DNA of 27,725 nt from JBCBSS01 sp039819065 (GTDB taxonomy: Bacteria > Bacteroidota > Bacteroidia > Cytophagales > Cyclobacteriaceae). Position 1 is the stretch's first letter, and every line of letters starts with the position of its first letter. The stretch is taken from the NCBI GenBank assembly GCA_039819065.1, contig JBCBSS010000105.1:1-27725 (forward strand), given 5' to 3'. Below, in pieces: positions 1 through 7,900 of this stretch. Under the pieces are notes generated by a model, which saw only the letters and a list, made by a program, of their open reading frames with translations, was not told where the DNA came from and did no database searches. The position numbers were made by a program, and so were the translations under genes.

Positions 1-73
1 CACTTCATTTTCCATTAAAAAGCAGTGTATAATTACGGATGATAGTAAAACGTCGTATCGATAACTAGCATCC

Positions 74-652
74 ATGAAAGTCCAGATAATCGTATGCCAC
101 CCCAATAACCAAAGCTTCAACCATGCTATAGCCCAAAGGGCGAAGGAAGTATTACAAAACAACGGGCATGATATTATTTTCCACGATTTATACCAGGAGA
201 AGTTTAATCCGATATTACCGTATGAAGAGATAACTGAGGACACCAACGACCCACTGGTTGAAAGGTATATCCAAGATCTTATTCAATCGGATGCTATGAT
301 CATTGTTCACCCCAATTGGTGGGGTAAGCCTCCAGCCATGCTATCAGGATGGATTGATCGAATACTCAAATTTCATATTGCTTACACCTTTCCCAAAGGC
401 GAAGAAGGAGGTGCTCCGATCGGACTGCTAAAAATCAAAAAAGTAATCATTTTCAATACTGCAAATACCACTGATAAGAGGGAAAGAGAAGTATTCGGCA
501 ATCCGTTGGAATTAATCTGGAAAAACTGTGTCTTCGATTTCTGTGGTGTCCAGGATGTGTCCAGAAAGGTTTTCACAGTGATGGTAGATAGCACCTCTGA
601 AGAGCGAACGCAATGGCTCGATGAGGTCGAGCAAATGGTATCAGATATATAG
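74..652 (+). CDS. NAD(P)H-dependent oxidoreductase, flavodoxin-2 fold
   Basis: This 192-residue cytoplasmic protein matches the NAD(P)H:quinone oxidoreductase family (flavodoxin-like fold, KefF/MdaB/YwrO type), which uses bound FMN or FAD to reduce quinones or similar electrophiles. The N-terminus has a beta strand followed by HPNNQSFNHAIA, the flavin-phosphate loop region. Around residues 78-97 is the family signature HPNWWGKPPAMLSGWIDRI. Length is normal for the family. The start is the first ATG, with no strong Shine-Dalgarno. It stands alone; the next gene is convergent on the minus strand. The physiological substrate cannot be told from sequence. Confidence 0.9.
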   Translation: MKVQIIVCHPNNQSFNHAIAQRAKEVLQNNGHDIIFHDLYQEKFNPILPYEEITEDTNDPLVERYIQDLIQSDAMIIVHPNWWGKPPAMLSGWIDRILKFHIAYTFPKGEEGGAPIGLLKIKKVIIFNTANTTDKREREVFGNPLELIWKNCVFDFCGVQDVSRKVFTVMVDSTSEERTQWLDEVEQMVSDI

Positions 653-1115
653 ACTATTCAGTGAACACCCCAAAGCAAAAGCTATCCACTTAAGTAAAGT
701 GGATCACCTTAGATAGGCCGCCCTTGATAATAGCTTAAGAATGTGCTTGCGAAAGATTATTTGGCTAGTACGAGTGCGGTTGGCTGCCAAAATTCCGGGC
801 CAGCTTGGGCATGTGGGCTGAAGGTTAAATTTTGGCTTGATTTTTCTTTGCTCCGTTTCTTTTCATCTAAGGAAAAGAAATGAAGGCTAGTTGACAATCA
901 AGGTATCCAAATTTTATTTAGTCGTATGTCAGTCTGCAATTAGGTAAAGCCTAGAAAACTCAACAAAAGTGAAAACTTCAGGGTTGAAAATCCATCATAG
1001 AATGTCCAAGAAGCACTTTAAAAGGAGTTGAATGTGGTTTTTACTGAAGAATAATTTTCCAAGAGACCCTAGATAATGTTTACCAGGAAACAAAATAAAC
1101 TCGCTTAATCTGAAG
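653..1115. other. Gene-free stretch with two small hairpins
   Basis: This gap lies between two genes that converge. It holds a perfect hairpin at 684-704 (arms ATCCACTT/AAGTGGAT, 5-nt loop) about 30 bases after the upstream stop, which may help end transcription although no T-tract follows. A second inverted repeat lies at 856-880 (TTTCTTTTC/GAAAAGAAA, 7-nt loop) in a T-rich context. No reading frame with a start and plausible protein composition was seen. Confidence 0.5.
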
Positions 1116-2354
1116 TCACCACTTAAGCGTCTCGGATCGTTTTCCCAGACACTCCCTGACTTTCATCTGTACAGGGTTATCTGGGTCACTAACTAATTTC
1201 TTTCCAACTTTAAACTGTAGATTCAGGTTCGGTTCGAAAGCCAATACAATAGATGAGCCTCCATAGCCAAAGTGCCCCATGTATTGCCCTTTTTCGACGG
1301 TAGTGCCAGGTTCTATCCCACTGATAATGCTGCCTACTCCCCAGAACCCGATGGCAATCATCGCCATCAGCCCAAGGTTTTCGGTCTGAATGATCCAGAC
1401 ATAGCGCTGGTGCTTACCCAGGTCATTGTACCAACCTACCCTATCACTTTCAGTTGGCAAGGTCGGCGCATAGTGATCTTTGGGATGGTAGTCACCGAAA
1501 TCATAATTGTAAGACCCTTCATATAAACCCTGATCGATCACTGTACCTGAAACCGGTGCATGGAAGTGGTGATAGTCGGTAAACCAAAGGAGAATATCCA
1601 AGAGTGGCCCTCCGAGGAATAACTTCCCATAACCGGGTAGCGCCTCCAGCAGATTGAAACGATCCGATTTACCCGGGAGATCGTATTCCTTACCAGACAC
1701 AGTCCCACGATCAAGGTAAAACACGCCGCCATCACAAGGGGCAACAATCACATCTTTAGACGGTTCAGCAGAGCAAATCGGTCTCCCTCCAGGTTTGAGG
1801 TTGCGAAGGAAAAACTGGTTGAAGGATTCAAAACCACCGGTAGGGCTATTAGGGTCAGGCCTTTCATACTCATTGATATCAAACGGGTGTTCATTGGTAC
1901 CCTTATATGCTACCCATTCGCTCAATGTATTAGTGGACGAGGTACTATTGATCCAATCTCCATGGTAATTGAGGAATTCACGAAACCAGGGCTTAAAATG
2001 AGCATCGTTAGACAATTTCAAGCCTCCGTCTGTATTGACAAGGTAGTCCCAGCGTTCGATATAGAGCCCAGGATCACTTGTGGTGGGTGTGTAAGTCAAC
2101 CACTGTAGAAAGAAATCCTTGAGTGTGTATTCAAGTGGCTTGAATAAGTATGGCTCCCAAAACTCTGCCACAGCCTGACGGTTACACTCACGCATCTCAA
2201 TGCGCAACTCTGCCAATGCTGCAGTGTAGTAAGCCTTGTTTAAGGGGTTATGTTTAAATACATCGGCCAAATCATCAATGTGCTTTTCAGCCATAGCACT
2301 TGCGTTACTCCAATCGATGGGGGTTGGTAGCTTGATAGGTGTGATGCCGCTCAT
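1116..2354 (-). CDS. Phosphatidylserine decarboxylase-family pyruvoyl enzyme, long form
   Basis: The 412-residue product has two parts: an N-terminal region (about 1-160) resembling the PSDC domain found ahead of some decarboxylases, and a C-terminal phosphatidylserine decarboxylase domain (about 190-400). Key motifs are YHHFHAP at 261-267, the conserved DYH-x-FHAP site, and GGSS at 365-368, where self-cleavage would convert a serine into the pyruvoyl cofactor. Canonical bacterial Psd is shorter, membrane-associated and usually has LGST at this point. Long forms with GGSS also occur in amino-acid decarboxylases of this superfamily, so phosphatidylserine may not be the substrate. No pssA gene is adjacent. 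The family is clear; the substrate is open. Confidence 0.88.
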   Translation of the reverse strand: MSGITPIKLPTPIDWSNASAMAEKHIDDLADVFKHNPLNKAYYTAALAELRIEMRECNRQAVAEFWEPYLFKPLEYTLKDFFLQWLTYTPTTSDPGLYIERWDYLVNTDGGLKLSNDAHFKPWFREFLNYHGDWINSTSSTNTLSEWVAYKGTNEHPFDINEYERPDPNSPTGGFESFNQFFLRNLKPGGRPICSAEPSKDVIVAPCDGGVFYLDRGTVSGKEYDLPGKSDRFNLLEALPGYGKLFLGGPLLDILLWFTDYHHFHAPVSGTVIDQGLYEGSYNYDFGDYHPKDHYAPTLPTESDRVGWYNDLGKHQRYVWIIQTENLGLMAMIAIGFWGVGSIISGIEPGTTVEKGQYMGHFGYGGSSIVLAFEPNLNLQFKVGKKLVSDPDNPVQMKVRECLGKRSETLKW

Positions 2355-2679
2355 TCTTTATATGATTTATGAATATGCTTTTCTTTTAATAGGTGCCCCG
2401 GTCTTCATCTTATATCGACGAAAACTCGTGGTAATTCACTAGTTAAATAACTCTACTTAAAATACAATTAAAATATCGAATAAATATATTTAGGCAATAA
2501 AATATTTAGTTCAGCTTATGCTGTTTAGTAAAAGGCTAACCTCTCTAGATTAAGCGCGTGCAATAAATTCCATATCCAGACCAGAACAATTAGTCATTTG
2601 CAAAGAGCCTTGGAAACCGATATTTTTAAAAGAGAAGAAATGCTAAGTCCACAGGACCTTGTTAGTAACTTAGTGAAAC
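2355..2679. other. Divergent promoter region, AT-rich
   Basis: This 325-bp gap separates the leftward decarboxylase gene from the rightward Crp-type regulator, so promoters for both should lie here. The part from about 2440 to 2520 is strongly AT-rich with short near-palindromes of A and T. No clear Bacteroidota -33/-7 pair (TTG and TAnnTTTG) was identified. Confidence 0.4.
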
Positions 2680-3255
2680 ATGGATAGCTCAATATTGGCG
2701 GAAGTATTTGGAGGGTCGACCTTTTCGCATGAAGAACTTAGTGCCTTAGGCGCTTCGCTGAAAGAAATCCATCTGAAAAAAGGGGATTTCTTATTGAGAC
2801 AAGGAGAAGCAGTTACACACACGCACTATGTGTACAGTGGCTGCCTAAGAAGTTATTTCATCGATGAATCCGGGAAAGACCACACATTACAGTTTGCCAT
2901 TAACGACTGGTGGATTAGTGATTATACAGCTCTTTTTTCCAAGGGCAAGGCTATGATGACAATTGAGTGCATTCAAGATGCTATATTGTATAGGCTATCA
3001 CGCAAAAAAATGGAGCAATTGTACATTGATATTCCAGCCTTCGAGACCTTCTTCAGGAAAAAGTTAGAAAAGAGAATCGAAGCATTTCAAAAAAGAACAC
3101 TCGACAACTTAGCACTGACGGCTAAGGAAAGATACCTCTCATTTATCAAAACTTATCCAAATATTGAACGGCAAGTGAAGAACTACCACATTGCCTCCTA
3201 TTTAGGAATTGCCACAGAAAGCCTAAGCAGGGTCAGGAAAGAAATAGCACAATAA
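2680..3255 (+). CDS. Crp/Fnr-family transcriptional regulator
   Basis: This 191-residue protein has an N-terminal cyclic-nucleotide-binding-like beta barrel (about 20-120, with GDFLLRQGEAVTHTHYVYSG) and a C-terminal winged helix (about 145-190), whose recognition helix lies in IASYLGIATESLSRVRKEI. It lacks the cysteine cluster of Fnr iron-sulfur sensors, and the exact cAMP-contact residues are not evident, so the ligand is unknown. Proteins of this type are common one-component regulators in Bacteroidota. The DJ-1/PfpI lipoprotein gene starts 71 bases after its stop on the same strand, suggesting shared transcription or regulation of that gene. Start ATG at 2680 fits the family's usual N-terminus. 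Confidence 0.9.
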   Translation: MDSSILAEVFGGSTFSHEELSALGASLKEIHLKKGDFLLRQGEAVTHTHYVYSGCLRSYFIDESGKDHTLQFAINDWWISDYTALFSKGKAMMTIECIQDAILYRLSRKKMEQLYIDIPAFETFFRKKLEKRIEAFQKRTLDNLALTAKERYLSFIKTYPNIERQVKNYHIASYLGIATESLSRVRKEIAQ

Positions 3256-3326
3256 GCTTTATTAACAATTATCAATTTTTCGGAGCAGTAGCAGGCATAG
3301 GTTTGCGCTTAATTAAATCACTAGAT

Positions 3327-4127
3327 ATGAAAAGAACATTCATAGGATTATTAAGCGTCGCGCTTTTTTTCTCTTGTGTGAATAAAACGCAAGAAGGTGA
3401 AGGCTCAGAACAAATGTTAACTACTAAACCCGAAAAAGAGAAAACAATGAAAAAAGTATTATTGGTCCTTACCAGTCATAGTGAACTCGGTAATACAGGA
3501 ATGAAGACAGGTTTTTGGCTAGAAGAATTTACTGCGCCGTACTATTTCTTGAAGGATAAAGGGGTTGAAATCACTTTAGCTTCACCCAAAGGTGGGCTAC
3601 CTCCCATTGATCCCAAAAGTGAGTTGCCAGACTTCCAAACAGCATCTACCCGTAGGTTTAATGATGATAAAGAGACCCAGGACATTTTGTCAAAGACGGT
3701 AAAACTAGAAAGTGTTGATCACAACGATTACGATGCCGTTTTTTATAGTGGCGGATATGGGCCACTATGGGATCTGGCTGATAATAGAACGTCCATCACC
3801 TTAATTGAATCATTCTACAACAGCAATAAACCTGTTGCTTCGGTCTGCCATGCTCCAGCGATCTTCAAGAACACGAAGGATACAGAAGGCAACCCTTTGA
3901 TACAAGGAAAAAAGGTTACGGCCTATTCAAACTCAGAGGAAGAAGCGGTTCAGTTTACAGATATTGTCCCGTTTTCAGTAGAAGATATGTTAAAAGAAAA
4001 CGGAGGAATATACTCGAAAGGGGAAGACTGGAGTGCTTATGCACTAGAAGATGGGCTATTGATAACCGGGCAAAACCCAGCGTCAGCAGAGTTAGTGGCC
4101 AGCCTGTTGCTAGAGCGGTTGGATTAA
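3327..4127 (+). CDS. DJ-1/PfpI-family type 1 glutamine amidotransferase-like lipoprotein
   Basis: The C-terminal ~225 residues form a DJ-1/PfpI domain of the Hsp31/glyoxalase III-like branch: motifs GFWLEEFTAPYYFLKDKG, SPKGG, PIDPKS, and the nucleophile elbow SVCHAPA with its catalytic Cys followed by His. Known members hydrate methylglyoxal or act as chaperones or deglycases; which applies here is not decidable. The ATG at 3327 gives a lipoprotein-like signal (MKRTFIGLLSVALFFSC), implying export and lipid anchoring. An upstream TTG in frame at 3303 is less likely. An internal ATG at 3447 begins exactly at the domain's first strand (MKKVLLVLTSHSELG), so a cytoplasmic short form is possible. 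It follows the Crp-type regulator closely. Confidence 0.87.
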   Translation: MKRTFIGLLSVALFFSCVNKTQEGEGSEQMLTTKPEKEKTMKKVLLVLTSHSELGNTGMKTGFWLEEFTAPYYFLKDKGVEITLASPKGGLPPIDPKSELPDFQTASTRRFNDDKETQDILSKTVKLESVDHNDYDAVFYSGGYGPLWDLADNRTSITLIESFYNSNKPVASVCHAPAIFKNTKDTEGNPLIQGKKVTAYSNSEEEAVQFTDIVPFSVEDMLKENGGIYSKGEDWSAYALEDGLLITGQNPASAELVASLLLERLD

Positions 4128-4156
4128 ACATTTAGTGGAAAAGCGTTATTAATAAG

Positions 4157-4225
4157 GACGTCTCAAAAGCTGTCTTTTCGTTTGTAATGCATTGGAACGA
4201 AAATCAAGTTAGCTTTCGAGGCGTC
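4157..4225 (+). terminator. Large interrupted hairpin, probable terminator or repeat element
   Basis: Outer arms GACGTCTCAAAAGCT (4157-4171) and AGCTTTCGAGGCGTC (4211-4225) pair with two departures in 15 (one a G-T wobble). An inner perfect 8-bp stem TTTTCGTT/AACGAAAA (4175-4182 and 4196-4203) lies inside. A T-rich tail (TCACTTTTATTT) follows. It begins 29 bases after the DJ-1 gene's stop, which fits transcription termination. The outer arm recurs elsewhere in the window (12647-12660 reversed, exact over 14 bases), so the hairpin is also part of a dispersed repeat family. Confidence 0.6.
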
Positions 4226-4252
4226 TCACTTTTATTTAATCGATCCTAAAAG

Positions 4253-4798
4253 ATGCAAAACCTTTTTACAGTTGTCGTTTCTCATTTTGTAAAGCCAGGA
4301 AAAGAAAAAGCTTTTGAAGAAGCGCTAAAGCGAGTTATTCAAAAGGCCAAGGACTATGAAGGATATGAGGGAATTCAAACGATCCAGCTAAGTAATAAGG
4401 TTGAAAATGAATATATGCTGCTTGTCCGCTTTGATACAGAACCTCATTATCAAACCTGGGCGGCATCAGCAACACGCAGGGCATGGGTTCAAGAACTGAA
4501 AGAGTACATCACAAGAAAAAGTGAAGTTCGATGTCAGGAAGGCCTGGAGTTTTGGTTTTCCCTACCGCATGAGACCGCACCTACACCACCCAAGAAATGG
4601 AAAATGGCCCTATTGACCTGGATGGTTATATACCCATCGGTATTAGGCTTAAGCACCTTAGTAGGGTTCTATCTGGGCTCTATGCCCCTATTCCTACGTA
4701 TGTTGCTTGTATCCATAATTTTGGTATCGTTAATGACCTACATCATCATGCCAAAGATCACCTCACTCTTCGCCTCATGGATTTTCAAAGAGGAATAG
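4253..4798 (+). CDS. Antibiotic biosynthesis monooxygenase (ABM)-domain membrane protein
   Basis: Residues 1-100 form an ABM-type dimeric alpha/beta barrel (MQNLFTVVVSHFVKPGKEKAFEEAL, then GYEGIQTIQLSN and a typical YMLLVRFDT strand). Residues from about 115 to 170 contain two hydrophobic segments (MALLTWMVIYPSVLGLSTLV and MLLVSIILVSLMTYIIM), so the barrel is probably tethered to the cytoplasmic membrane. ABM domains occur in quinol or heme monooxygenases and in many uncharacterised proteins. This domain-plus-two-helices form is a recognised bacterial architecture whose function is unknown. It is preceded by the hairpin at 4157-4225, which isolates it from the DJ-1 gene. Confidence 0.82.
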   Translation: MQNLFTVVVSHFVKPGKEKAFEEALKRVIQKAKDYEGYEGIQTIQLSNKVENEYMLLVRFDTEPHYQTWAASATRRAWVQELKEYITRKSEVRCQEGLEFWFSLPHETAPTPPKKWKMALLTWMVIYPSVLGLSTLVGFYLGSMPLFLRMLLVSIILVSLMTYIIMPKITSLFASWIFKEE

Positions 4799-4951
4799 AC
4801 AGTAACACACATAGTTGCGTCAAACCCTATACTTGGTAAAACCGTCATCAACTACAGGAATGGCGATCTTCCTATTGGAATAGAAATCGTTTCGACTAAT
4901 AGAGACGAGCCTAAACTGCAGAATTTTTACGGGTACTATCTTACTCATTGA
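4799..4951 (+). other. Open stretch in frame after the ABM stop, possible gene remnant
   Basis: Directly after the TAG that ends the ABM gene, the same frame stays open for 50 codons to TGA at 4949-4951. It reads like ordinary protein (for example INYRNGDLPIGIEIVSTN) but has no start codon of its own. It could be the tail of a lost gene or chance. The neighbouring gene is also decayed, which makes a remnant plausible. I do not recognise the sequence. Confidence 0.2.
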
Positions 4952-5066
4952 TCAAAATCTATGGCAAAGAATTTGAGCGTTTAGGAACCAGGCAAAAGCC
5001 AAAGGCTATTCTAGCCCTTCAGGCTGTCTAAAACTAAAATCAATCATTACTCTCAACCTTCTTTAC

Positions 5067-5719
5067 ATGAAAAACCTAATCCCGTTAATTATCTGCTTCA
5101 TTGCAAATAGTGCACTTGGTCAAAATATTGAATTTAGAGATTGTGATAATTTAGGCGAACCGGATTGGACGGCTAGGAGAGCGCATACGAAAAGCCTGGG
5201 GTTAGTTCCCACCGGTGCCACGATCAGAGAATACGATGCTAACCTAAAAAGTATCACACCTAGGATCTCCAATTACCGATATGTATTAGACAAACTATAC
5301 TGATAGACAAGTCAATTCCTTACTACATCGAAGTAGTTGATTTCTGGGATACAGAGTTAGTTGGAATGAATGCATCCGGATGTGCGGCGGTGATTTATCC
5401 TGACCTCATATTGAGAGATGAAAAGCTAGATTTAATCATATTGAAGATAGAAAGGGAGAGAAAAGGAAGTTTTAATTGGGGACTTAAATACGTGCTTAAA
5501 CCAATGGAAAGCAGACCGAGAAAGGAAATACTTTCGAAATTGAAAGCGTGCCCCGATATTGATTGTAAGCTCAATGAATTAATGGCAAGGAAACTTTACC
5601 TGGATGCACTATCATTAGTCTAAGAATTGAGCGAACAACAGCCTTCAGATACTCGGCTTCGTGATAAGTATTGGGAGATTGCCAATGCCGCATCTATTGA
5701 TAGAATGAACCAGAGATAA
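5067..5719 (+). pseudogene. Decayed secreted-protein gene, frameshift plus in-frame stop
   Basis: The segment opens with a signal peptide (MKNLIPLIICFIANSALGQ). Frame 1 runs to TGA at 5301 after NYRYVLDKLY. One base back, another frame continues without interruption as LIDKSIPYYIEVVDFWDTELVG into a 258-bp open stretch ending in TAA at 5621-5623. Past that TAA the same frame stays open for 31 more codons (ELSEQQPSDTRLRDKYWEIA and on) to a stop at 5717-5719. The natural reading is one former gene of about 215 codons carrying a one-base deletion near 5300 and a nonsense codon at 5621. The family is not recognised. Sequencing error could explain the frameshift but less easily both lesions. Confidence 0.7.
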
Positions 5720-5931
5720 TACAAGCAAGGACACGAATTGCTCAAAGCCGCCTTCATTGTTCTATCTCCATCTGTCAATCTTAATCGTGTGTTGCCCGGT
5801 ATGCTGGTAAAATTTGCAGGCGCTGAAAGGCTTCACTAACTTTCTGTGATTGAATGGTGCGTATACTCGATGTATCAAGGTCGCATCAGACATAGATACT
5901 TTTCTAACCGATAACACTTGAATCAAGACTC

Positions 5932-7149
5932 GTGAAAATATTCTACATAGCTCTTTTATGCCTCATTTCTATTGCAGGTAAAAGTCAGGATGATTTGAAA
6001 AGTCATTTTATCATGACTTGGGATTCCAGGAATAAGGGGTTCGGCGATAGTACTCAAATACTGGTTCCTCTTCGAGGAGAATATGCGGTAAAGTGGCATG
6101 AGGTAGAAAACCTAGAGAACAAAGGGGTTATTGAAAATTGCACAGACAATATCATAATCAAATTTCCTAAGCCAGGTAGATATAAGCTGGTTGTATCAGG
6201 TACGCTCAGTACAATGAATTTTGCAGAATATACCATTGATAGTATTCCACAACCAAAGTATGGTGATAAAGACTACAAGTTCATTTCCGTAGATCAGTGG
6301 GGTGGTACAATCTGGCAGTCATTCGAGTCCTTCTTTTACAACTGTAAAAGTATAGAAATCAAAGCTACAGACACACCTAATCTTACGCAGGTCACCTCCT
6401 TTAAAAGGGCATTCAGTCATGCAGGGAATTTTAATAGCACATTGGAAAATTGGGACATGAGTAACGTCAAAGACATGAGCTTCATGTTTTTCTGGGCATC
6501 AAGCTTTAACCAGCCTTTGAATGCCTGGGACGTGAGTAGCCTGGAAAACACTCATTCCATGTTTGCGGATGCGGATAAATTCAATCAGCCTTTAGATTCC
6601 TGGAATGTAAGCAAGGTTAATTCCATGTATGCCATGTTCTGGAGTGCTAATAATTTCAACCAGAATATAGAAAGTTGGGACGTATCCAATGTAGCATCAA
6701 TGTACGCCATGTTCCAAGATGCATATTCATTCAATCAGCCTTTAGAAAAATGGAATGTATCAAATGTAAAAGACATGAACTGCATGTTTTTGGGTGCTGA
6801 AGCTTTCAATCAACCTTTGGGAAAATGGGATGTATCGCAGGTTGCAGGAGAGGGCTTTAAACAAATGTTTAATAAGGCTACTTCTTTTAACCAACCCTTG
6901 AACGAATGGAACGTATCTCAACCAACCGATATCAGTTTCATGTTCAATGGAGCAAAATCCTTTGACCAGCCATTAGATAAATGGCGTATCAATAAAGATT
7001 GTATAATATCTGTCCAAAGCAGTTCGGGTGGATTGAAGGGTGTTTTCACAGGGACAGACATGTCCGATAAGAATTTACAACTTACCCTAAATGCTTGGGA
7101 AAGAACAGATTTAATCGACGCTTTTAAAGAGAGTACTCAAAAGCCATAA
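5932..7149 (+). CDS. BspA-type DUF285 leucine-rich-repeat secreted protein
   Basis: The 405-residue product begins with a signal peptide (MKIFYIALLCLISIAGKSQ) from a GTG start, the only start that preserves the signal sequence. Residues 20-160 form a beta-rich N-terminal region, with a possible Ig/PKD-like strand pattern around RYKLVVSGTL. Residues 167-350 carry eight ~25-residue repeats of the form FNQPLxxWDVSNVxxMxxMFxxAxx, the DUF285 hallmark seen in BspA-like surface proteins and mycoplasma lipoproteins. In other bacteria these repeats mediate adhesion; here the role is unknown. No lipobox, type IX sorting domain or C-terminal anchor is visible, so it may be periplasmic or released. Confidence 0.9.
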   Translation: MKIFYIALLCLISIAGKSQDDLKSHFIMTWDSRNKGFGDSTQILVPLRGEYAVKWHEVENLENKGVIENCTDNIIIKFPKPGRYKLVVSGTLSTMNFAEYTIDSIPQPKYGDKDYKFISVDQWGGTIWQSFESFFYNCKSIEIKATDTPNLTQVTSFKRAFSHAGNFNSTLENWDMSNVKDMSFMFFWASSFNQPLNAWDVSSLENTHSMFADADKFNQPLDSWNVSKVNSMYAMFWSANNFNQNIESWDVSNVASMYAMFQDAYSFNQPLEKWNVSNVKDMNCMFLGAEAFNQPLGKWDVSQVAGEGFKQMFNKATSFNQPLNEWNVSQPTDISFMFNGAKSFDQPLDKWRINKDCIISVQSSSGGLKGVFTGTDMSDKNLQLTLNAWERTDLIDAFKESTQKP

Positions 7150-7196
7150 AATTGATTACAAGCACATGACTACATATTTAAAACAAGTTGGAAAAC

Positions 7197-7592
7197 ATGG
7201 CAAATTATATCGACGGATTCGTCCTTCCTATTCCAAGAAAACACCTTAACGAATATAGACATGTGGCTGAAAAGGTGGCAGCCATTTGGAAGGAACATGG
7301 CGCTTTAGCCTACTTCGAGTATGTCGGCGATGATCTAAAAAAATTAGAAGGTACTCGCTCTTTTCCTGAATGCGTAGAGGCAAAGGAAGATGAGACCATT
7401 GTATTTGGATGGGTGGTATTCGATTCACGTGAGACTCGTGATCTCGCTAATGAGCGAGTCGCAGCTGACGCACGAATGACGGATTTGATTGCCCCTCTGA
7501 CAAACCCATCGAAGATAATTTTTGATGCCGAACGCATGGTTTACGGCGGATTTCAATCACTTATTCAATCGAATGGTGCTGAAGTCGATTGA
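7197..7592 (+). CDS. DUF1428 family protein (YbaA-like)
   Basis: This 131-residue protein matches DUF1428 along its length: MANYIDGFVLPIPRKHLNEY at the start, then AAIWKEHGALAYFEYVGDDL, and the later conserved VFGWVVFDSRETRD and MVYGGFQSLI. The fold is a ferredoxin-like dimeric barrel; E. coli YbaA is a relative of unknown function. I chose the ATG at 7197 over a TTG at 7188 because the family begins with MANY-like residues. It looks cytoplasmic and monocistronic. Confidence 0.92.
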   Translation: MANYIDGFVLPIPRKHLNEYRHVAEKVAAIWKEHGALAYFEYVGDDLKKLEGTRSFPECVEAKEDETIVFGWVVFDSRETRDLANERVAADARMTDLIAPLTNPSKIIFDAERMVYGGFQSLIQSNGAEVD

Positions 7593-7647
7593 TTTTATCT
7601 AACAAGTCTAATTAACTAGTCAGTCGAGATATCTAACTGTGAGCAAA

Positions 7648-7836
7648 ATGTATATGGTTGAAAGAGAAAGATTTCTCATTGGTAGTAGCCCTTGGATTTT
7701 CATCGGATTTGCGATCGCTAGGTTGTTTAGTCACGCTGCGGATGGCAAACCCAATAAACAGTTGGTGACAGGGTTGATATCAGAATTGGTCTTAGGCGCT
7801 GCAAACACCTATTTTTTTATTGACATCTTGGTCTGA
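7648..7836 (+). CDS. Small hydrophobic protein, function unknown
   Basis: A 62-codon frame from ATG 7648 (a GTG at 7639 would add three residues) encodes two hydrophobic stretches, roughly SSPWIFIGFAIARLF and LISELVLGAANTYFFIDIL, joined by a charged turn (DGKPNKQ). That suggests a two-helix inner-membrane protein. No family was recognised. It lies between the DUF1428 gene and the hydrolase gene, 64 bases before the latter's start. Its length leaves room for chance, but its composition looks protein-like. Confidence 0.4.
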   Translation: MYMVERERFLIGSSPWIFIGFAIARLFSHAADGKPNKQLVTGLISELVLGAANTYFFIDILV

Positions 7837-7900
7837 TACAAGATGGCCGCAAGTATTTCGTTTCTTTCGTACCAATACCGGAGTCCAATCCGTAATACCC

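Noticed and set aside
2532..2687. Open frame of about 52 codons ending over the start of the Crp-type gene (with a late ATG at 2640)
   Set aside because: It has no early start codon, no recognised similarity and lies where promoters are expected. Too short to separate from chance.
5366..5623. Separate 85-residue gene starting at ATG 5366
   Set aside because: The same frame is open upstream to the end of the preceding fragment and continues beyond its stop, so it is better read as the middle of the decayed gene at 5067-5719.
5720..5931. Minus-strand open frame in the gap before the DUF285 gene
   Set aside because: About 45 codons, interrupted, with no recognisable similarity; treated as noncoding.
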